This document shows positions 1-7,604 of a stretch of DNA of 22,132 nt, piece by piece. Position 1 is the first letter of the stretch; the number at the start of each line of letters is the position of its first letter. This DNA comes from Coriobacteriia bacterium (lineage in GTDB: Bacteria; Actinomycetota; Coriobacteriia; Anaerosomatales; JAENZW01). A program made the translations under genes and the position numbers. The DNA lies in the NCBI GenBank assembly GCA_029858605.1, contig JAOUET010000009.1, positions 1 through 22,132 of the forward strand, given 5' to 3'. The notes under the pieces are model-generated. The model saw only the letters and a list, made by a program, of their open reading frames with translations. It made no database searches and was not told the DNA's origin.

Positions 1-921
1 TTGATCGCGGCCAGCCTGGTACTCGGCTCCTACGTGTTGGTCCGCGTCGCCCCTCCCGACGACCGCAACGCCTTCGGCGAGACTGTGCTCTTCCAGGCGG
101 ACACGCAGTACCACAGAGTCACCGTCACCGAAGACGCCTCTACTCGGCACCTACGCTTCGACCGCAGCCACCAGTCCGCAATCGATCTGGCGGACGGATA
201 CACGAGCCGCATCCTCTATCCGGACTACATGCATCTGGCCCTGGCACTGAAGCCGGACGCGAAGCGCGTGCTCGTACTCGGCCTGGGCGGCGGCGCCATC
301 ACCAAGCGATACTGGCACGACTACCCTGGCGTGAGCGTCGATTCAGTCGAGATCGACCCCGTGGTCGTTGACGTTGCCGAAAGGTACTTCGGCCTGCCTT
401 CTGACGAACGCCTTCGCACCTTCACCGCCGATGCAAGACGCTTCGTGCAGACGAACGAGGAGACATACGACATCGTTCTCATCGATGCCTACTACGCCGA
501 CGCGCTTCCGTTCCACCTCACCACCCAGCAGTTCTTCGAGGAGGTCGAGCGGCGCATGTCGGCCGACGGCGTCGTCGCATACAACGTGATCTCGGCCGTG
601 GAGGGAGACAAGAGCAAGCTGTTCCGAAGCATGTACCGCACGGCGGGCAGCGTGTTCGAGCACCTGTGGGTGTTCCCGATCGGCCTCGGCGCGGAGGGCG
701 ATGCACAGAAGACACGCAACATCATCGTAATCGCCACTGACGCCGACATCTCGGAGGAGACATTGCGAGAGCGAGTGAACCGTCGCGTGGACCAGCGCGT
801 CACCATCGATGGATTCGACGAGTTCGCCGAGGACCTCTACACGCAGGTCGTCCCGGTGGGCGACGTACCGCTGCTGACAGACGACTACGCCCCGACGGAC
901 TCGCTCATCGAGCTGTACTGA
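1..921 (+). CDS. Spermidine synthase-like SAM-dependent protein, C-terminal part (5' end outside window)
   Basis: The reading frame is already open at base 1, so the gene probably begins upstream. The first ~17 residues are hydrophobic and look like the last membrane segment of a longer membrane-fused spermidine synthase-like protein. The soluble part has a Rossmann methyltransferase/aminopropyltransferase fold: a glycine-rich SAM-type loop (LVLGLGGGAITK, ~residues 91-102), an acidic strand end (SVEIDPVVVDVA) that would hold the ribose or methionine moiety, and an LIDAYY motif at the position of the catalytic Asp in SpeE-like enzymes. Family knowledge: such membrane-fused homologues are common in bacteria, and most have not been shown to make spermidine, so the substrate is unknown. 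No neighbouring speD or arginine decarboxylase is visible. Confidence is good for the fold and low for the reaction. Confidence 0.8.
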   Translation: MIAASLVLGSYVLVRVAPPDDRNAFGETVLFQADTQYHRVTVTEDASTRHLRFDRSHQSAIDLADGYTSRILYPDYMHLALALKPDAKRVLVLGLGGGAITKRYWHDYPGVSVDSVEIDPVVVDVAERYFGLPSDERLRTFTADARRFVQTNEETYDIVLIDAYYADALPFHLTTQQFFEEVERRMSADGVVAYNVISAVEGDKSKLFRSMYRTAGSVFEHLWVFPIGLGAEGDAQKTRNIIVIATDADISEETLRERVNRRVDQRVTIDGFDEFAEDLYTQVVPVGDVPLLTDDYAPTDSLIELY

Positions 922-964
922 CGAGGCCGCCGGGACAAATGGTTCCCGCTGAAGCGCTGGGCAC

Positions 965-1250
965 CTACTCGTCAGCTCCAGGCAACTCGATGGTCACGCG
1001 GGTACCACTGCCGTTGTCCGAACGGATTTCGATACTCCCCCCCAGGTGGACGAGCCGGTCGCGAATGCTGAACAAGCCGAACCCGTCTCCCACAGCTCCG
1101 CTGTCCGACCAATGATCCACGTCAAAGCCGCTTCCGTCGTCCTCCACCGCAAGGTAGAACCTGCCGTCGTCTGCGCCCACTGCGACGCAGGCAACGTCCG
1201 TGTTTGCGTGTTTGACAACGTTCATCAGAAGCTCCCTGGACTCGTTCAAG
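965..1250 (-). pseudogene. Histidine kinase fragment: HATPase_c domain only, 5' truncated
   Basis: Read on the minus strand, about 90 residues match the catalytic ATPase domain of a sensor kinase. They contain an N-box (RELLMNVVKHAN), a G1 box (VEDDGSGFD), a G2 box (GFGLFSIRDRL) and a C-terminal GSGTRVTIELP. The sensor part and the H-box dimerisation helices are missing. The frame stays open to 1306, but the extra N-terminal residues do not resemble a kinase. Recognisable homology stops near 1235-1250, exactly where a receiver remnant begins on the other strand. I infer a kinase gene cut by a rearrangement. A start codon is available (GTG or ATG near 1306-1268), so a small ATPase-only protein could still be made, but it could not autophosphorylate. 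The domain resembles the HPK7/NarX-type or PAS kinases with GFGLFSIRDRL. Confidence 0.7.
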
Positions 1251-1409
1251 TCGGATATGAAGATCGTCATCTTTTCCTCGGAACCCGAAGCCGATCTGGA
1301 GCGCATCGTGGCAGCATGCGGTGCCGACGGCTACATCTCGAAGAGCGTTCCGGGTCACACCCTGCTCGAGCACGTCGAACGGCACCTCGAGAGGATCACA
1401 GCCGCCTAG
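1236..1409 (+). pseudogene. Response-regulator receiver fragment (C-terminal half of REC domain)
   Basis: About 57 residues match the second half of a CheY-like receiver. They comprise beta-4 with the conserved Ser (MKIVIFSSE), helix 4, beta-5 with the conserved Lys (GADGYISKS) and helix 5 (LLEHVERHL), then a stop. The first half, which carries the acidic pair and the phospho-accepting Asp, is absent, so the remnant cannot take up phosphate. The frame is open back to a GTG at 1200, but those residues are antisense to the kinase fragment and not receiver-like. There is no DNA-binding domain. The fragment sits head-to-head with the kinase remnant and shares its breakpoint at about 1.24 kb. The most likely reading is a leftover of a former two-component gene pair. 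Confidence 0.65.
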
Positions 1410-1443
1410 CCTCACGCTCCCGCTGGAGACTCTGCGCCTCATT

Positions 1444-1460
1444 CGACGAGCCGCTCGTCG
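1444..1460 (+). repeat. Perfect hairpin after the receiver fragment
   Basis: CGACGAG and CTCGTCG form a perfect 7-bp stem around a CCG loop. It lies 35 bases past the stop of the receiver remnant, in a stretch (1410-1639) with no gene I can support. No T-run follows, so it is a weak terminator candidate at best. A TACACT at 1551-1556 could be a -10 box for the flavodoxin gene, but I see no matching -35. Confidence 0.35.
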
Positions 1461-1639
1461 CACGACTTCTCGAGCCGTCCCCGGTTGTACCGAGGGCAGA
1501 CTACGGTCGCGGTTCTCGTTCTACCCGAAGCCTCCCCCTGCTCGGCGGGTACACTCCGTAGCGAGCGGTAGTCGAGCCTTTCGGCACTCAAGACATGCCG
1601 CCACGCCCGCATCGTTCGAGTCTGGAGAGCGGAGTACGC

Positions 1640-2146
1640 ATGAAGGCCATCGTCGTCTACGAGTCCCTATGGGGCAACACGGCAGAAGTCGCTCGCGCCA
1701 TCGCCGAGGGAATAGGGCCGGACGCACTGGTCCTTTCCACCGCCGATGCCACCCCCGATGCCGTAAAGGACGCGAACCTCTTGGTCGCAGGCGCTCCTGC
1801 CCACATCCGCAACCTGCCGTCGGACAAGACTCGTGCGACCGCCAAGCAACGTTCGGACGAAGACCAGAGCCTGCCAGCACCGGACCTCTCGCACCCGAGC
1901 ATGCGATCCTGGCTGGAGTCGCTGCCCCGAGGCACCGGCCGCGGGGCGGCGTTCGATACGGGCGCGGCCGGCTGGTGGGGCGGTGGGGCAGCCAAGCCGA
2001 TATCGCGCAAACTGAGGAGCAGGGGCTACAAGCCGGCCGGCAAGCCGCAAACGTACATTGTCCTCGGCCAGGACGGGCCGATGGCCGAAGGCGAGATCGA
2101 TCGAGCACGCGCCTGGGGCAGGGAGCTCGCGCAGTCCCTCGGCTAG
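1640..2146 (+). CDS. Flavodoxin-domain protein
   Basis: A 168-residue protein starting MKAIVVYESLWGNT, the typical first strand plus phosphate-binding loop of flavodoxins (S/T-x-T/W-G-N-T). It would bind FMN and act as a cytoplasmic electron carrier or flavin-dependent reductase partner. The ATG at 1640 is chosen over the in-frame ATG at 1595 because the homology begins exactly there and GGAG lies just upstream. Family features seen: LLVAGAPAHI at the second flavin loop, and a C-terminal strand YIVLGQDGP followed by a helix. The middle contains a Gly/Trp-rich stretch (AAGWWGGGAAK), as in flavodoxin domains of the protoporphyrinogen-oxidase-like or FprA-like groups. The PEP carboxylase starts only 14 bases downstream, so the two are probably cotranscribed. 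The redox partner is unknown. Confidence 0.8.
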   Translation: MKAIVVYESLWGNTAEVARAIAEGIGPDALVLSTADATPDAVKDANLLVAGAPAHIRNLPSDKTRATAKQRSDEDQSLPAPDLSHPSMRSWLESLPRGTGRGAAFDTGAAGWWGGGAAKPISRKLRSRGYKPAGKPQTYIVLGQDGPMAEGEIDRARAWGRELAQSLG

Positions 2147-2160
2147 ACGGAAGGGGTCAA

Positions 2161-3621
2161 ATGGCCACCGTTCCCCGCTGCATGAGCACGCAGCACCCCG
2201 ATAACGCGTCGGTGCCCTTCTTCGCGTCGTCACCCGTACTGGCAGGCGAGGACGAGATCCGCGAAGCGTACTACGCATACTCGCACCTCGGCTGCGACGA
2301 GCAGATGTGGGACTGCGAGGGCAAGGAGATCGACACCTACGTGGTCAAGAAGCTGCTCTCCTTCTACGAGCAGTACTTCCACGAGCACGTCCTCGGCGAA
2401 GATGTCCGTCTCACGCTTCGCGTGCCGAATCCCACCGTGGAAACGGCCGAAGCGAAGGTCCTTCTGGAGACGCTCGAGAGCATCCCGCGCTCGTACGACG
2501 CCGCACGTCTCTTCTACGGCCGCGACGTCTCACCCATATTCGAGGTCATCCTGCCGATGACGACGTCGGCGCGCTGTCTCGACCGCATCTACCGGTACTA
2601 CGCCGAGTTCATCGTCGGCCGACAGCACAAGCGGTTTCGCAGCGACGACCTGAGCATCGCCGAGTGGATCGGGGAGTTCCGCCCCGAACATATCGAGATC
2701 ATCCCGCTGTTCGAGGACATGAAGAACATGCTTGCGGCGGCGGACATAGTCGAGGAGTACCTCTCGGATAAGGACGTTGTCGACCAGCGAGTCTTCCTAG
2801 CTCGTTCCGACACGGCGATGAACTACGGCCTCATTTCCGCCGCGCTAGCCAACAAGATCGCTCTGGAACGCTTCGAAGAACTCTCGAAGCGAATCGGGGT
2901 CCGGCTGCACCCGATACTCGGCATGGGATCCGCGCCGTTCCGCGGCGGGCTGTCGCCGCTGACCGCCGAGCGAGTAGGTCGCGAGTACCCGAGCGTAGCG
3001 ACGTTCACCATCCAGTCGGCCTTCAAGTACGACTACCCGCCCCAGCAGGTTCGCTCGGCTATCCAACACCTCGAATCGCGTGAGATCGGCAGCGCCGACC
3101 ACGTGGACGACAGCCGGGCCATACCGTTGATCGAGCGTTTCAGCGAAGCCTATCAAGCGCGGGTCGTGGAGCTGGCGCCGCTCATCAACCGCCTGGCGAA
3201 AGCGGTCCCGACACGACGCGCGCGCAAGCTTCACATCGGGTTGTTCGGCTATGCGCGCGAACTTGCTGGCGTTTCCCTCCCTCGCGCTATCTCCTTCACG
3301 TGCGCGCTGTACTCGGCAGGCCTGCCTCCCGAGCTCATAGCGTTCGAGGCGCTCACCGCCGAGGACCTGGATTTCATCCGCGAGGTCTACCCTTCTTTCG
3401 ATGCGAAGATCGCCGAGGCCTTGCGATACGCCGACCTCGACGGGACGCTCGCCAGCAAGGAGCTGCGTGTTGCCCTGGCGAATGCCGGACACGATTGGGA
3501 GCCGGACGGCGATCACCTGGCTACCGTGCGACGCATCAGCGAAAGCCTGCGCGGAGCGAGCGAATCGCTCGTTCCGGACCTAGTCCTGCAAGGCGCCCAG
3601 CAGCGCAGGTTCCTCGGCTAG
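2161..3621 (+). CDS. ppcA: Phosphoenolpyruvate carboxylase, archaeal type
   Basis: A 486-residue cytoplasmic enzyme carboxylating PEP with bicarbonate to oxaloacetate, feeding the (possibly reductive) citric acid cycle and aspartate synthesis. The N-terminus (PRCMSTQHPDN, residues 5-15) is the hallmark of the compact archaeal-type enzyme, about half the length of the ~900-residue bacterial Ppc. Other recognisable blocks are LTLRVPNPTVETAEAK, FEVILPMTTS, IEIIPLFEDM, ARSDTAMNYG and GSAPFRGGL. The start at 2161 is fixed by this conserved N-terminus and by GGAAGGGG (about 2150-2157) upstream. A much longer frame is open upstream but is antisense or shadow sequence. The type is sporadic in bacteria (known in some clostridia and Leuconostoc relatives), so its presence hints at ancient transfer or an anaerobic lifestyle. 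No truncation is seen. Confidence 0.93.
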   Translation: MATVPRCMSTQHPDNASVPFFASSPVLAGEDEIREAYYAYSHLGCDEQMWDCEGKEIDTYVVKKLLSFYEQYFHEHVLGEDVRLTLRVPNPTVETAEAKVLLETLESIPRSYDAARLFYGRDVSPIFEVILPMTTSARCLDRIYRYYAEFIVGRQHKRFRSDDLSIAEWIGEFRPEHIEIIPLFEDMKNMLAAADIVEEYLSDKDVVDQRVFLARSDTAMNYGLISAALANKIALERFEELSKRIGVRLHPILGMGSAPFRGGLSPLTAERVGREYPSVATFTIQSAFKYDYPPQQVRSAIQHLESREIGSADHVDDSRAIPLIERFSEAYQARVVELAPLINRLAKAVPTRRARKLHIGLFGYARELAGVSLPRAISFTCALYSAGLPPELIAFEALTAEDLDFIREVYPSFDAKIAEALRYADLDGTLASKELRVALANAGHDWEPDGDHLATVRRISESLRGASESLVPDLVLQGAQQRRFLG

Positions 3622-3730
3622 CGCCGCATCACACCACTCCGACCCAGACGACCAGCTGGACGAGGTCGCCTCCGAGTGTGTTGGATTCTTGAGAGCTGGC
3701 CGTTGACGCATGACCTCGTCCCGCAGGGTG

Positions 3731-4411
3731 CTAGACCGCTGGCGGGCGGTTTCTCGGCTCGTGTACCGGGAGCGTCTGCTTGCGGGCCTTCAACTGCTCG
3801 TCACGCTGCGCGGCGAGGCGCGGCCTTACGAAGCCACGAATCGCATAGAAGGCCGCCAACGCGAACAACACGAACGACAGTGCGCGAACCGCGTAGGCGA
3901 TCTGATCCGTGTAGGGGATCAGCTTCAGCTCCGTGAGGATGTTCGCCCAATCGTGTCCCATCTTGGAGCCGTCATCGCCGAGCAGGTCTAGCCTGAGCCG
4001 TGTGGCGTCGTAGACGTACACGCCTACATTGTTGAGCGACTCGGCCGCCCAGGCGCACATGAGAATCACGGCCAGCATGTCTCGCCTCACAGCGAAGTAG
4101 ACCGCGAGGCCCGCAGGTACGAGCATCTGGAGTACCGAACCGGCCATCCAGACCACGACCGGTGGTCCCCACATGAGAATCATGTGGCCGAACTCGTGGA
4201 TGCCCAGATCGACGCCGGAGAGAAGTGGCACCCACCCATTGCGCGCGTAGGTGAAGTACGCCATTACGGTCACTGCGAGAAGACCGAAGGTCCACTGCAG
4301 GGTGTTCCGCCAGAGTCCGTTGTCCGTCACGCCGTCTTCGCGGGCGCGCTCCTCGGCCATGAGAGCCTGAGCGAGCGCGTCGGTATCGCTCGTTTGGCGC
4401 GGGACCTCCAT
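3731..4411 (-). CDS. Polytopic membrane protein with HEFGH motif (M50-like putative metalloprotease)
   Basis: A 226-residue protein with a cytoplasmic-looking charged N-terminus and about five hydrophobic segments. GIHEFGHMILMW at about residue 71 is an HExxH zinc-binding signature in or next to a membrane helix, as in site-2-protease/M50B-like families. A later GHDWANIL (~residues 151-158) supplies His and Asp that could complete a metal site. I infer a membrane-embedded zinc protein; proteolysis is not shown. The ATG at 4411 has no obvious Shine-Dalgarno, and an in-frame ATG at 4360 would remove 17 residues without harming the domain. It lies 90 bases downstream of the MFS exporter on the same strand and may share its transcript. 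Confidence 0.6.
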   Translation of the reverse strand: MEVPRQTSDTDALAQALMAEERAREDGVTDNGLWRNTLQWTFGLLAVTVMAYFTYARNGWVPLLSGVDLGIHEFGHMILMWGPPVVVWMAGSVLQMLVPAGLAVYFAVRRDMLAVILMCAWAAESLNNVGVYVYDATRLRLDLLGDDGSKMGHDWANILTELKLIPYTDQIAYAVRALSFVLFALAAFYAIRGFVRPRLAAQRDEQLKARKQTLPVHEPRNRPPAV

Positions 4412-4501
4412 AGGCAGATGATAGCGTGTCGGCAGAACGGGACGAGTGCGGTGCCCCTGATTGGGGCATGCGCGACTCGAGGGGTACGTGTGCTCGGTGC
4501 T

Positions 4502-5947
4502 CTACACGGGATCCTTGCCCCCGCCGCTGTACACGATCACCGCTCCTATCAAGGCAGCGACAGCTCCGGCCCGCGCTGCGGCCGAAACAGCGCCCAGCAG
4601 CAGCTGCGCTTCGGAAGAGGTGAGCGGCGCCGCTCGCGACAACATGTCCGAGCCTGCGATGCGCGACATCACGACCGCGCTCGCCAGGGCGATGCCGAAC
4701 GACATCCCTACCGTGCGTCCGGCTCCAACTAGCGCAGAACCGACTCCTCTGTGGGCGCGAGGAACCAGAGTGAGAATCAGGTTCGTGTTCGGCACGCCGA
4801 ACACCGATATGCCTCCACCGAGCAGCGCCAGCGAACCAGCCACAGACCACACGGACGCGTCCGCCGGAAGCAACGAGATCGCCACCAAGCCCGCAGCGAC
4901 TCCCACCAGTCCCAACATGCCGAGCCTTCGGTTCGGCAGACGGTCGGCAAGGCGTCCCGCGATCGGAGAGAAGACCGCCATGCTCGCCGGAGACGCGAGA
5001 AGGACGATGCCCGCGGCGGCCTCGTCCATCCCCTGGATTCGCAGCAGGAAGAAGGGCATGAGGAAGCTCGCAGAGAACATCGCCATGTAGTTGACGACCG
5101 GACCTGCGACCGACGAGGCCAGCGGCCAATCCGCCAGCATCCTCAGATCGAGCATCGGGTGGGGATGCCGCAGCTCGTGGCGCACGAATATCGCACCGGA
5201 TACGGTCGCCACGCCCATGAGCGCGAAAGTCAGCGTGTCCCATCCGCGCTGCGATCCGGTCGACAGTGACATCAGAAGGCCGAGCAGCGTCGCGGCGGCA
5301 AGCGCCGAACCGAGCAGGTCAAACGGCGCGGGATGCGGCTCGCCCACAGGAAGCACACGCCTGGACAGGGCAATCGCGAACAGGACAAGCGGGACGTTGA
5401 CCAGGAAGATCGAAGGCCATCCGAAAGCCCCGATCAGGAACCCTCCGAGGGGCGGCCCGGCCATGAGACCCGCCGACACGGCGAGCGTCACGATGCCGAT
5501 GGCGCGGCCACGACGCTGGGCCGGGAAGGCTTCGGCGACGATCGCCGGCCCTGTCGCAAAGAACATCGACGCGCCCACCGCTTGAACGACACGCGCGGCG
5601 ACGAGCACAGCAAGCGTCGGCGCCAGCGCGCAAGCGAGAGAACCGATACCGAATACCGCGAAGCCTATCGTGTAGACGCGGCGAAGCCCTTTCACGTCGC
5701 CGAGTCTGCCCATCGTGAGAATCAGCGAAGCGTTCGTGAGGAGGTAGGCGTTGGCCACCCATGAGACTTCGGCAATAGAAGCGCGAAGATCTGAGGCGAT
5801 TCTCGGCAAGGCGATGTTGACGATGCTGCCGTCGAGAGGCGCGAGGAACATGCCGACCATGATGGTCGCAAGAATGAGAACGTCCCGGCCGGAAGTGAAG
5901 AGCTGGGGTCGTGGCGTGACTGCTTCGGCTTTGCGAGATTCGCTCAA
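4502..5947 (-). CDS. MFS multidrug exporter, DHA2 (EmrB/QacA) family
   Basis: A ~481-residue integral membrane protein with many hydrophobic segments, consistent with the 14-helix drug:H+ antiporters. The family motifs are clear: LDGSIVNIALPRI in helix 1 (DHA2 motif D1), WVANAYLLTNASLILTMGRLGDVKGLRRVY (motif A region), and GPPLGGFLIGAFGWPSIFLVNVP (motif C plus the following loop). It would export hydrophobic or cationic compounds by proton antiport; the substrate is unknown. Start choice: a GTG at 5953 is possible, but a TTG at 5947 has GGAG five bases upstream, so I use it. hisF ends ~20 bases upstream on the same strand, making readthrough from hisF likely. No regulator gene is adjacent. 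Confidence 0.88.
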   Translation of the reverse strand: MSESRKAEAVTPRPQLFTSGRDVLILATIMVGMFLAPLDGSIVNIALPRIASDLRASIAEVSWVANAYLLTNASLILTMGRLGDVKGLRRVYTIGFAVFGIGSLACALAPTLAVLVAARVVQAVGASMFFATGPAIVAEAFPAQRRGRAIGIVTLAVSAGLMAGPPLGGFLIGAFGWPSIFLVNVPLVLFAIALSRRVLPVGEPHPAPFDLLGSALAAATLLGLLMSLSTGSQRGWDTLTFALMGVATVSGAIFVRHELRHPHPMLDLRMLADWPLASSVAGPVVNYMAMFSASFLMPFFLLRIQGMDEAAAGIVLLASPASMAVFSPIAGRLADRLPNRRLGMLGLVGVAAGLVAISLLPADASVWSVAGSLALLGGGISVFGVPNTNLILTLVPRAHRGVGSALVGAGRTVGMSFGIALASAVVMSRIAGSDMLSRAAPLTSSEAQLLLGAVSAAARAGAVAALIGAVIVYSGGGKDPV

Positions 5948-5971
5948 GAGCACTCCGAGGGGCAGGGGCGG

Positions 5972-6736
5972 CTAGCGATTCACGGGTATCCCGCGTTCGG
6001 CGAGATAGTCCTTCACCTGTGAAACCGTGAACGTGCGGAAATGAAAGACAGATGCAGCGAGCAGAGCAGTGGCCTTCCCCTCCATGACGCCCTCATAGAA
6101 GTGTTCGAGTTCTCCGGCGCCGCCGGACGCGATCACCGGCAGCGAGACGGTCTCGGCGATGGCGCGCGTGAAGGGGATGTCGTACCCGGCGAGCGTACCG
6201 TCACCGTCCATGCTGGTGGGCAGGATCTCCCCGGCACCCAGGTCTTCACACCGTCGTGCCCACTCGACGCAGTCGATTCCGGTGGGCTTCTGTCCTCCGC
6301 TCACGACGACCTCGAAACCCGAGGGCATCTCGTCGTTGCGTCTGCCGTCGATAGCCACGATGACGCGTTCGGAACCGAACTGCGCTGCCGCTTCGGTGAG
6401 GAGTTCGGGCCGTTTGACCGCTGCGCTGTTGACGGACACCTTGCTCACGCCCACATCGAAGAGCGCGTCCATGTCGGCCAGATCGGCTATGCCCCCGCCT
6501 ACGACAAGCGGGATCTGGAGCACTTCGGCTACTCGGCTCGCCCACTCGATGCGCGTCTTGCGTCCCTCGACGGTCGCCGCGATGTCGAGCATCGCCATCT
6601 CGTCAGCACCTTCGGCCTGGTAGAAGGCAGCGTTTTCAACCGGATCGCCCGCGTCACGCAGATCGATGAAGTGGACGCCTTTGACGACGCGACCGTCCTT
6701 CATGTCGAGGCACGGGATGATCTTCACGGGCTCCAT
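5972..6736 (-). CDS. hisF: Imidazole glycerol phosphate synthase, cyclase subunit HisF
   Basis: A 254-residue (beta/alpha)8 barrel. With the glutaminase HisH it converts PRFAR plus ammonia to imidazole glycerol phosphate and AICAR in histidine synthesis, in the cytoplasm. The catalytic acids are in place: D11 in IPCLDMKDGRVVKG and D130 in VIVAIDGRR. Phosphate-binding loops appear as VVGGGIAD, LPTSMDGDG and VIASGGAG. The length is normal. The ATG at 6736 is chosen because the conserved sequence starts there and AGAAAGGA precedes it; the 9-codon longer frame is unlikely. No other his gene is in the window, so hisF stands apart from hisH/hisA here. Its only close companion is the MFS gene downstream. 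Confidence 0.95.
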   Translation of the reverse strand: MEPVKIIPCLDMKDGRVVKGVHFIDLRDAGDPVENAAFYQAEGADEMAMLDIAATVEGRKTRIEWASRVAEVLQIPLVVGGGIADLADMDALFDVGVSKVSVNSAAVKRPELLTEAAAQFGSERVIVAIDGRRNDEMPSGFEVVVSGGQKPTGIDCVEWARRCEDLGAGEILPTSMDGDGTLAGYDIPFTRAIAETVSLPVIASGGAGELEHFYEGVMEGKATALLAASVFHFRTFTVSQVKDYLAERGIPVNR

Positions 6737-6792
6737 TTGGGTCCTTTCTCGTCGGCAGCGCAATCATGGTAGCGCACCGTATGCCAGGTGCT

Positions 6793-7485
6793 CTACGCAG
6801 GATGTCCTACCGGCATCACATAGAGCGGCGTCTCACCGTCGTCAGCACCAAGGACTCCGCGCACCGCGTCGTCGGAGAAGGCGCCGACTGGAGTGCCGCC
6901 GAGGCCAAGTCGCGTGGCCACGAGCAGGATGTTCTGCGCCGCATGACCGGCCTCGAGATGCACGTACCGTTCGGCCCTCGTTCCGTACTTCCCAGCCGTG
7001 CGCGAGTACACGCCGGTGATCACGAAGACGACAGGGGCCTGAGCGATGAAGCTCTGCCCCAGCGCGGCGAGCGCCAGCGCCTGGCGTACATCGTCTCCGC
7101 TCGTGCGCCGCATTTCGTCCCGGCCCGGAATGTACCGGCTCAAACCTTCTGCCGAAGCGACGTAGACCTCCAGGGGATAGAGCGCCCCTGCGGACGGCGC
7201 CGCACGCAACCCCCTGCGCGCGTCGGTCACGCCCTGGGCGGCCCACAGCATCAACGCGACGTCTTCGTCACGCACTGGCTCGCCCGTGAAGGCGCGGACC
7301 GAACGGCGGCGCTCCACGGCATCGATCAAGGCGTCGTGGGCGTTCGGCCGGGGCGGACCAGGTGACGTACCCGCAGCCGGAGCGGTCTGGCGGCTGGGAC
7401 CTGTCCCACCATCGTCTCCACCCTGAGACACGCACCCCACCAGTAGCATGGACAGTGCGAGAATGAACGTGCGGCGGTCGGGCAT
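6793..7485 (-). CDS. Tat-type lipoprotein nitroreductase, SagB-like
   Basis: A 230-residue protein. The N-terminus MPDRRTFILALSMLLVGC combines a twin-arginine pattern (R4-R5-T-F-I) with a lipobox ending at C18, followed by a Ser/Gly/Pro-rich linker (~20-50). The rest is a nitroreductase-fold FMN domain of the SagB/ThcOx type: RRSVRAF, a central SAGALYPLEVYV, a YVHLEAGHAAQNILL helix and LGLGGTPVGAF. The start at 7485 is set by GAGGGGG upstream and by the signal peptide. Family knowledge: SagB-type enzymes are FMN oxidoreductases, in peptide tailoring or of unknown role. Inference: it is exported folded with FMN and anchored on the outer face of the membrane. No YcaO or precursor peptide gene is nearby, so a thiazole/oxazole role is not supported. 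Confidence 0.82.
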   Translation of the reverse strand: MPDRRTFILALSMLLVGCVSQGGDDGGTGPSRQTAPAAGTSPGPPRPNAHDALIDAVERRRSVRAFTGEPVRDEDVALMLWAAQGVTDARRGLRAAPSAGALYPLEVYVASAEGLSRYIPGRDEMRRTSGDDVRQALALAALGQSFIAQAPVVFVITGVYSRTAGKYGTRAERYVHLEAGHAAQNILLVATRLGLGGTPVGAFSDDAVRGVLGADDGETPLYVMPVGHPA

Positions 7486-7604
7486 CGCAAACACCCCCTC
7501 GCGGCGAGACACGCTTCGGTCACGCGCCGCCACGCGGGTCTGCACGCCCATAGGCGCGCGCAAGCGCGCTCCCGCGCTCTGTGTATTCCCGCGATGGGGC
7601 TCGT

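Noticed and set aside
931..948. Terminator after the spermidine synthase-like gene (CGGGA/TCCCG)
   Set aside because: Five-base-pair stem with an 8-base loop and no T-run; too weak to call.
1551..1556. TACACT boxes (also at 19150 and 21590) as -10 elements
   Set aside because: No fitting -35 at 16-18 bases in any of the three, so I mention them but do not call promoters.
1321..2160. Long upstream extension of the PEP carboxylase frame (766 codons in all)
   Set aside because: The conserved N-terminus CMSTQHPDN and a ribosome binding site place the start at 2161. The upstream part is Arg/Pro-rich and overlaps the flavodoxin gene.
3728..3755. Terminator for the PEP carboxylase gene formed by ACCGC/GCGGT near 3735-3750
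   Set aside because: The stem is only five base pairs, the T-run is short, and the sequence is explained as the 3' coding end of the minus-strand gene.
3972..5243. 423-codon minus-strand frame and other long frames over the MFS and HEFGH genes
   Set aside because: Composition is Arg/Gly/Ser/His-rich with no family resemblance, and it overlaps two clear genes; it is a GC-rich shadow.
6793..7485. Thiazole/oxazole-modified peptide (SagB) biosynthesis cluster
   Set aside because: No YcaO cyclodehydratase, precursor peptide or protease is nearby, and the protein is an exported lipoprotein.
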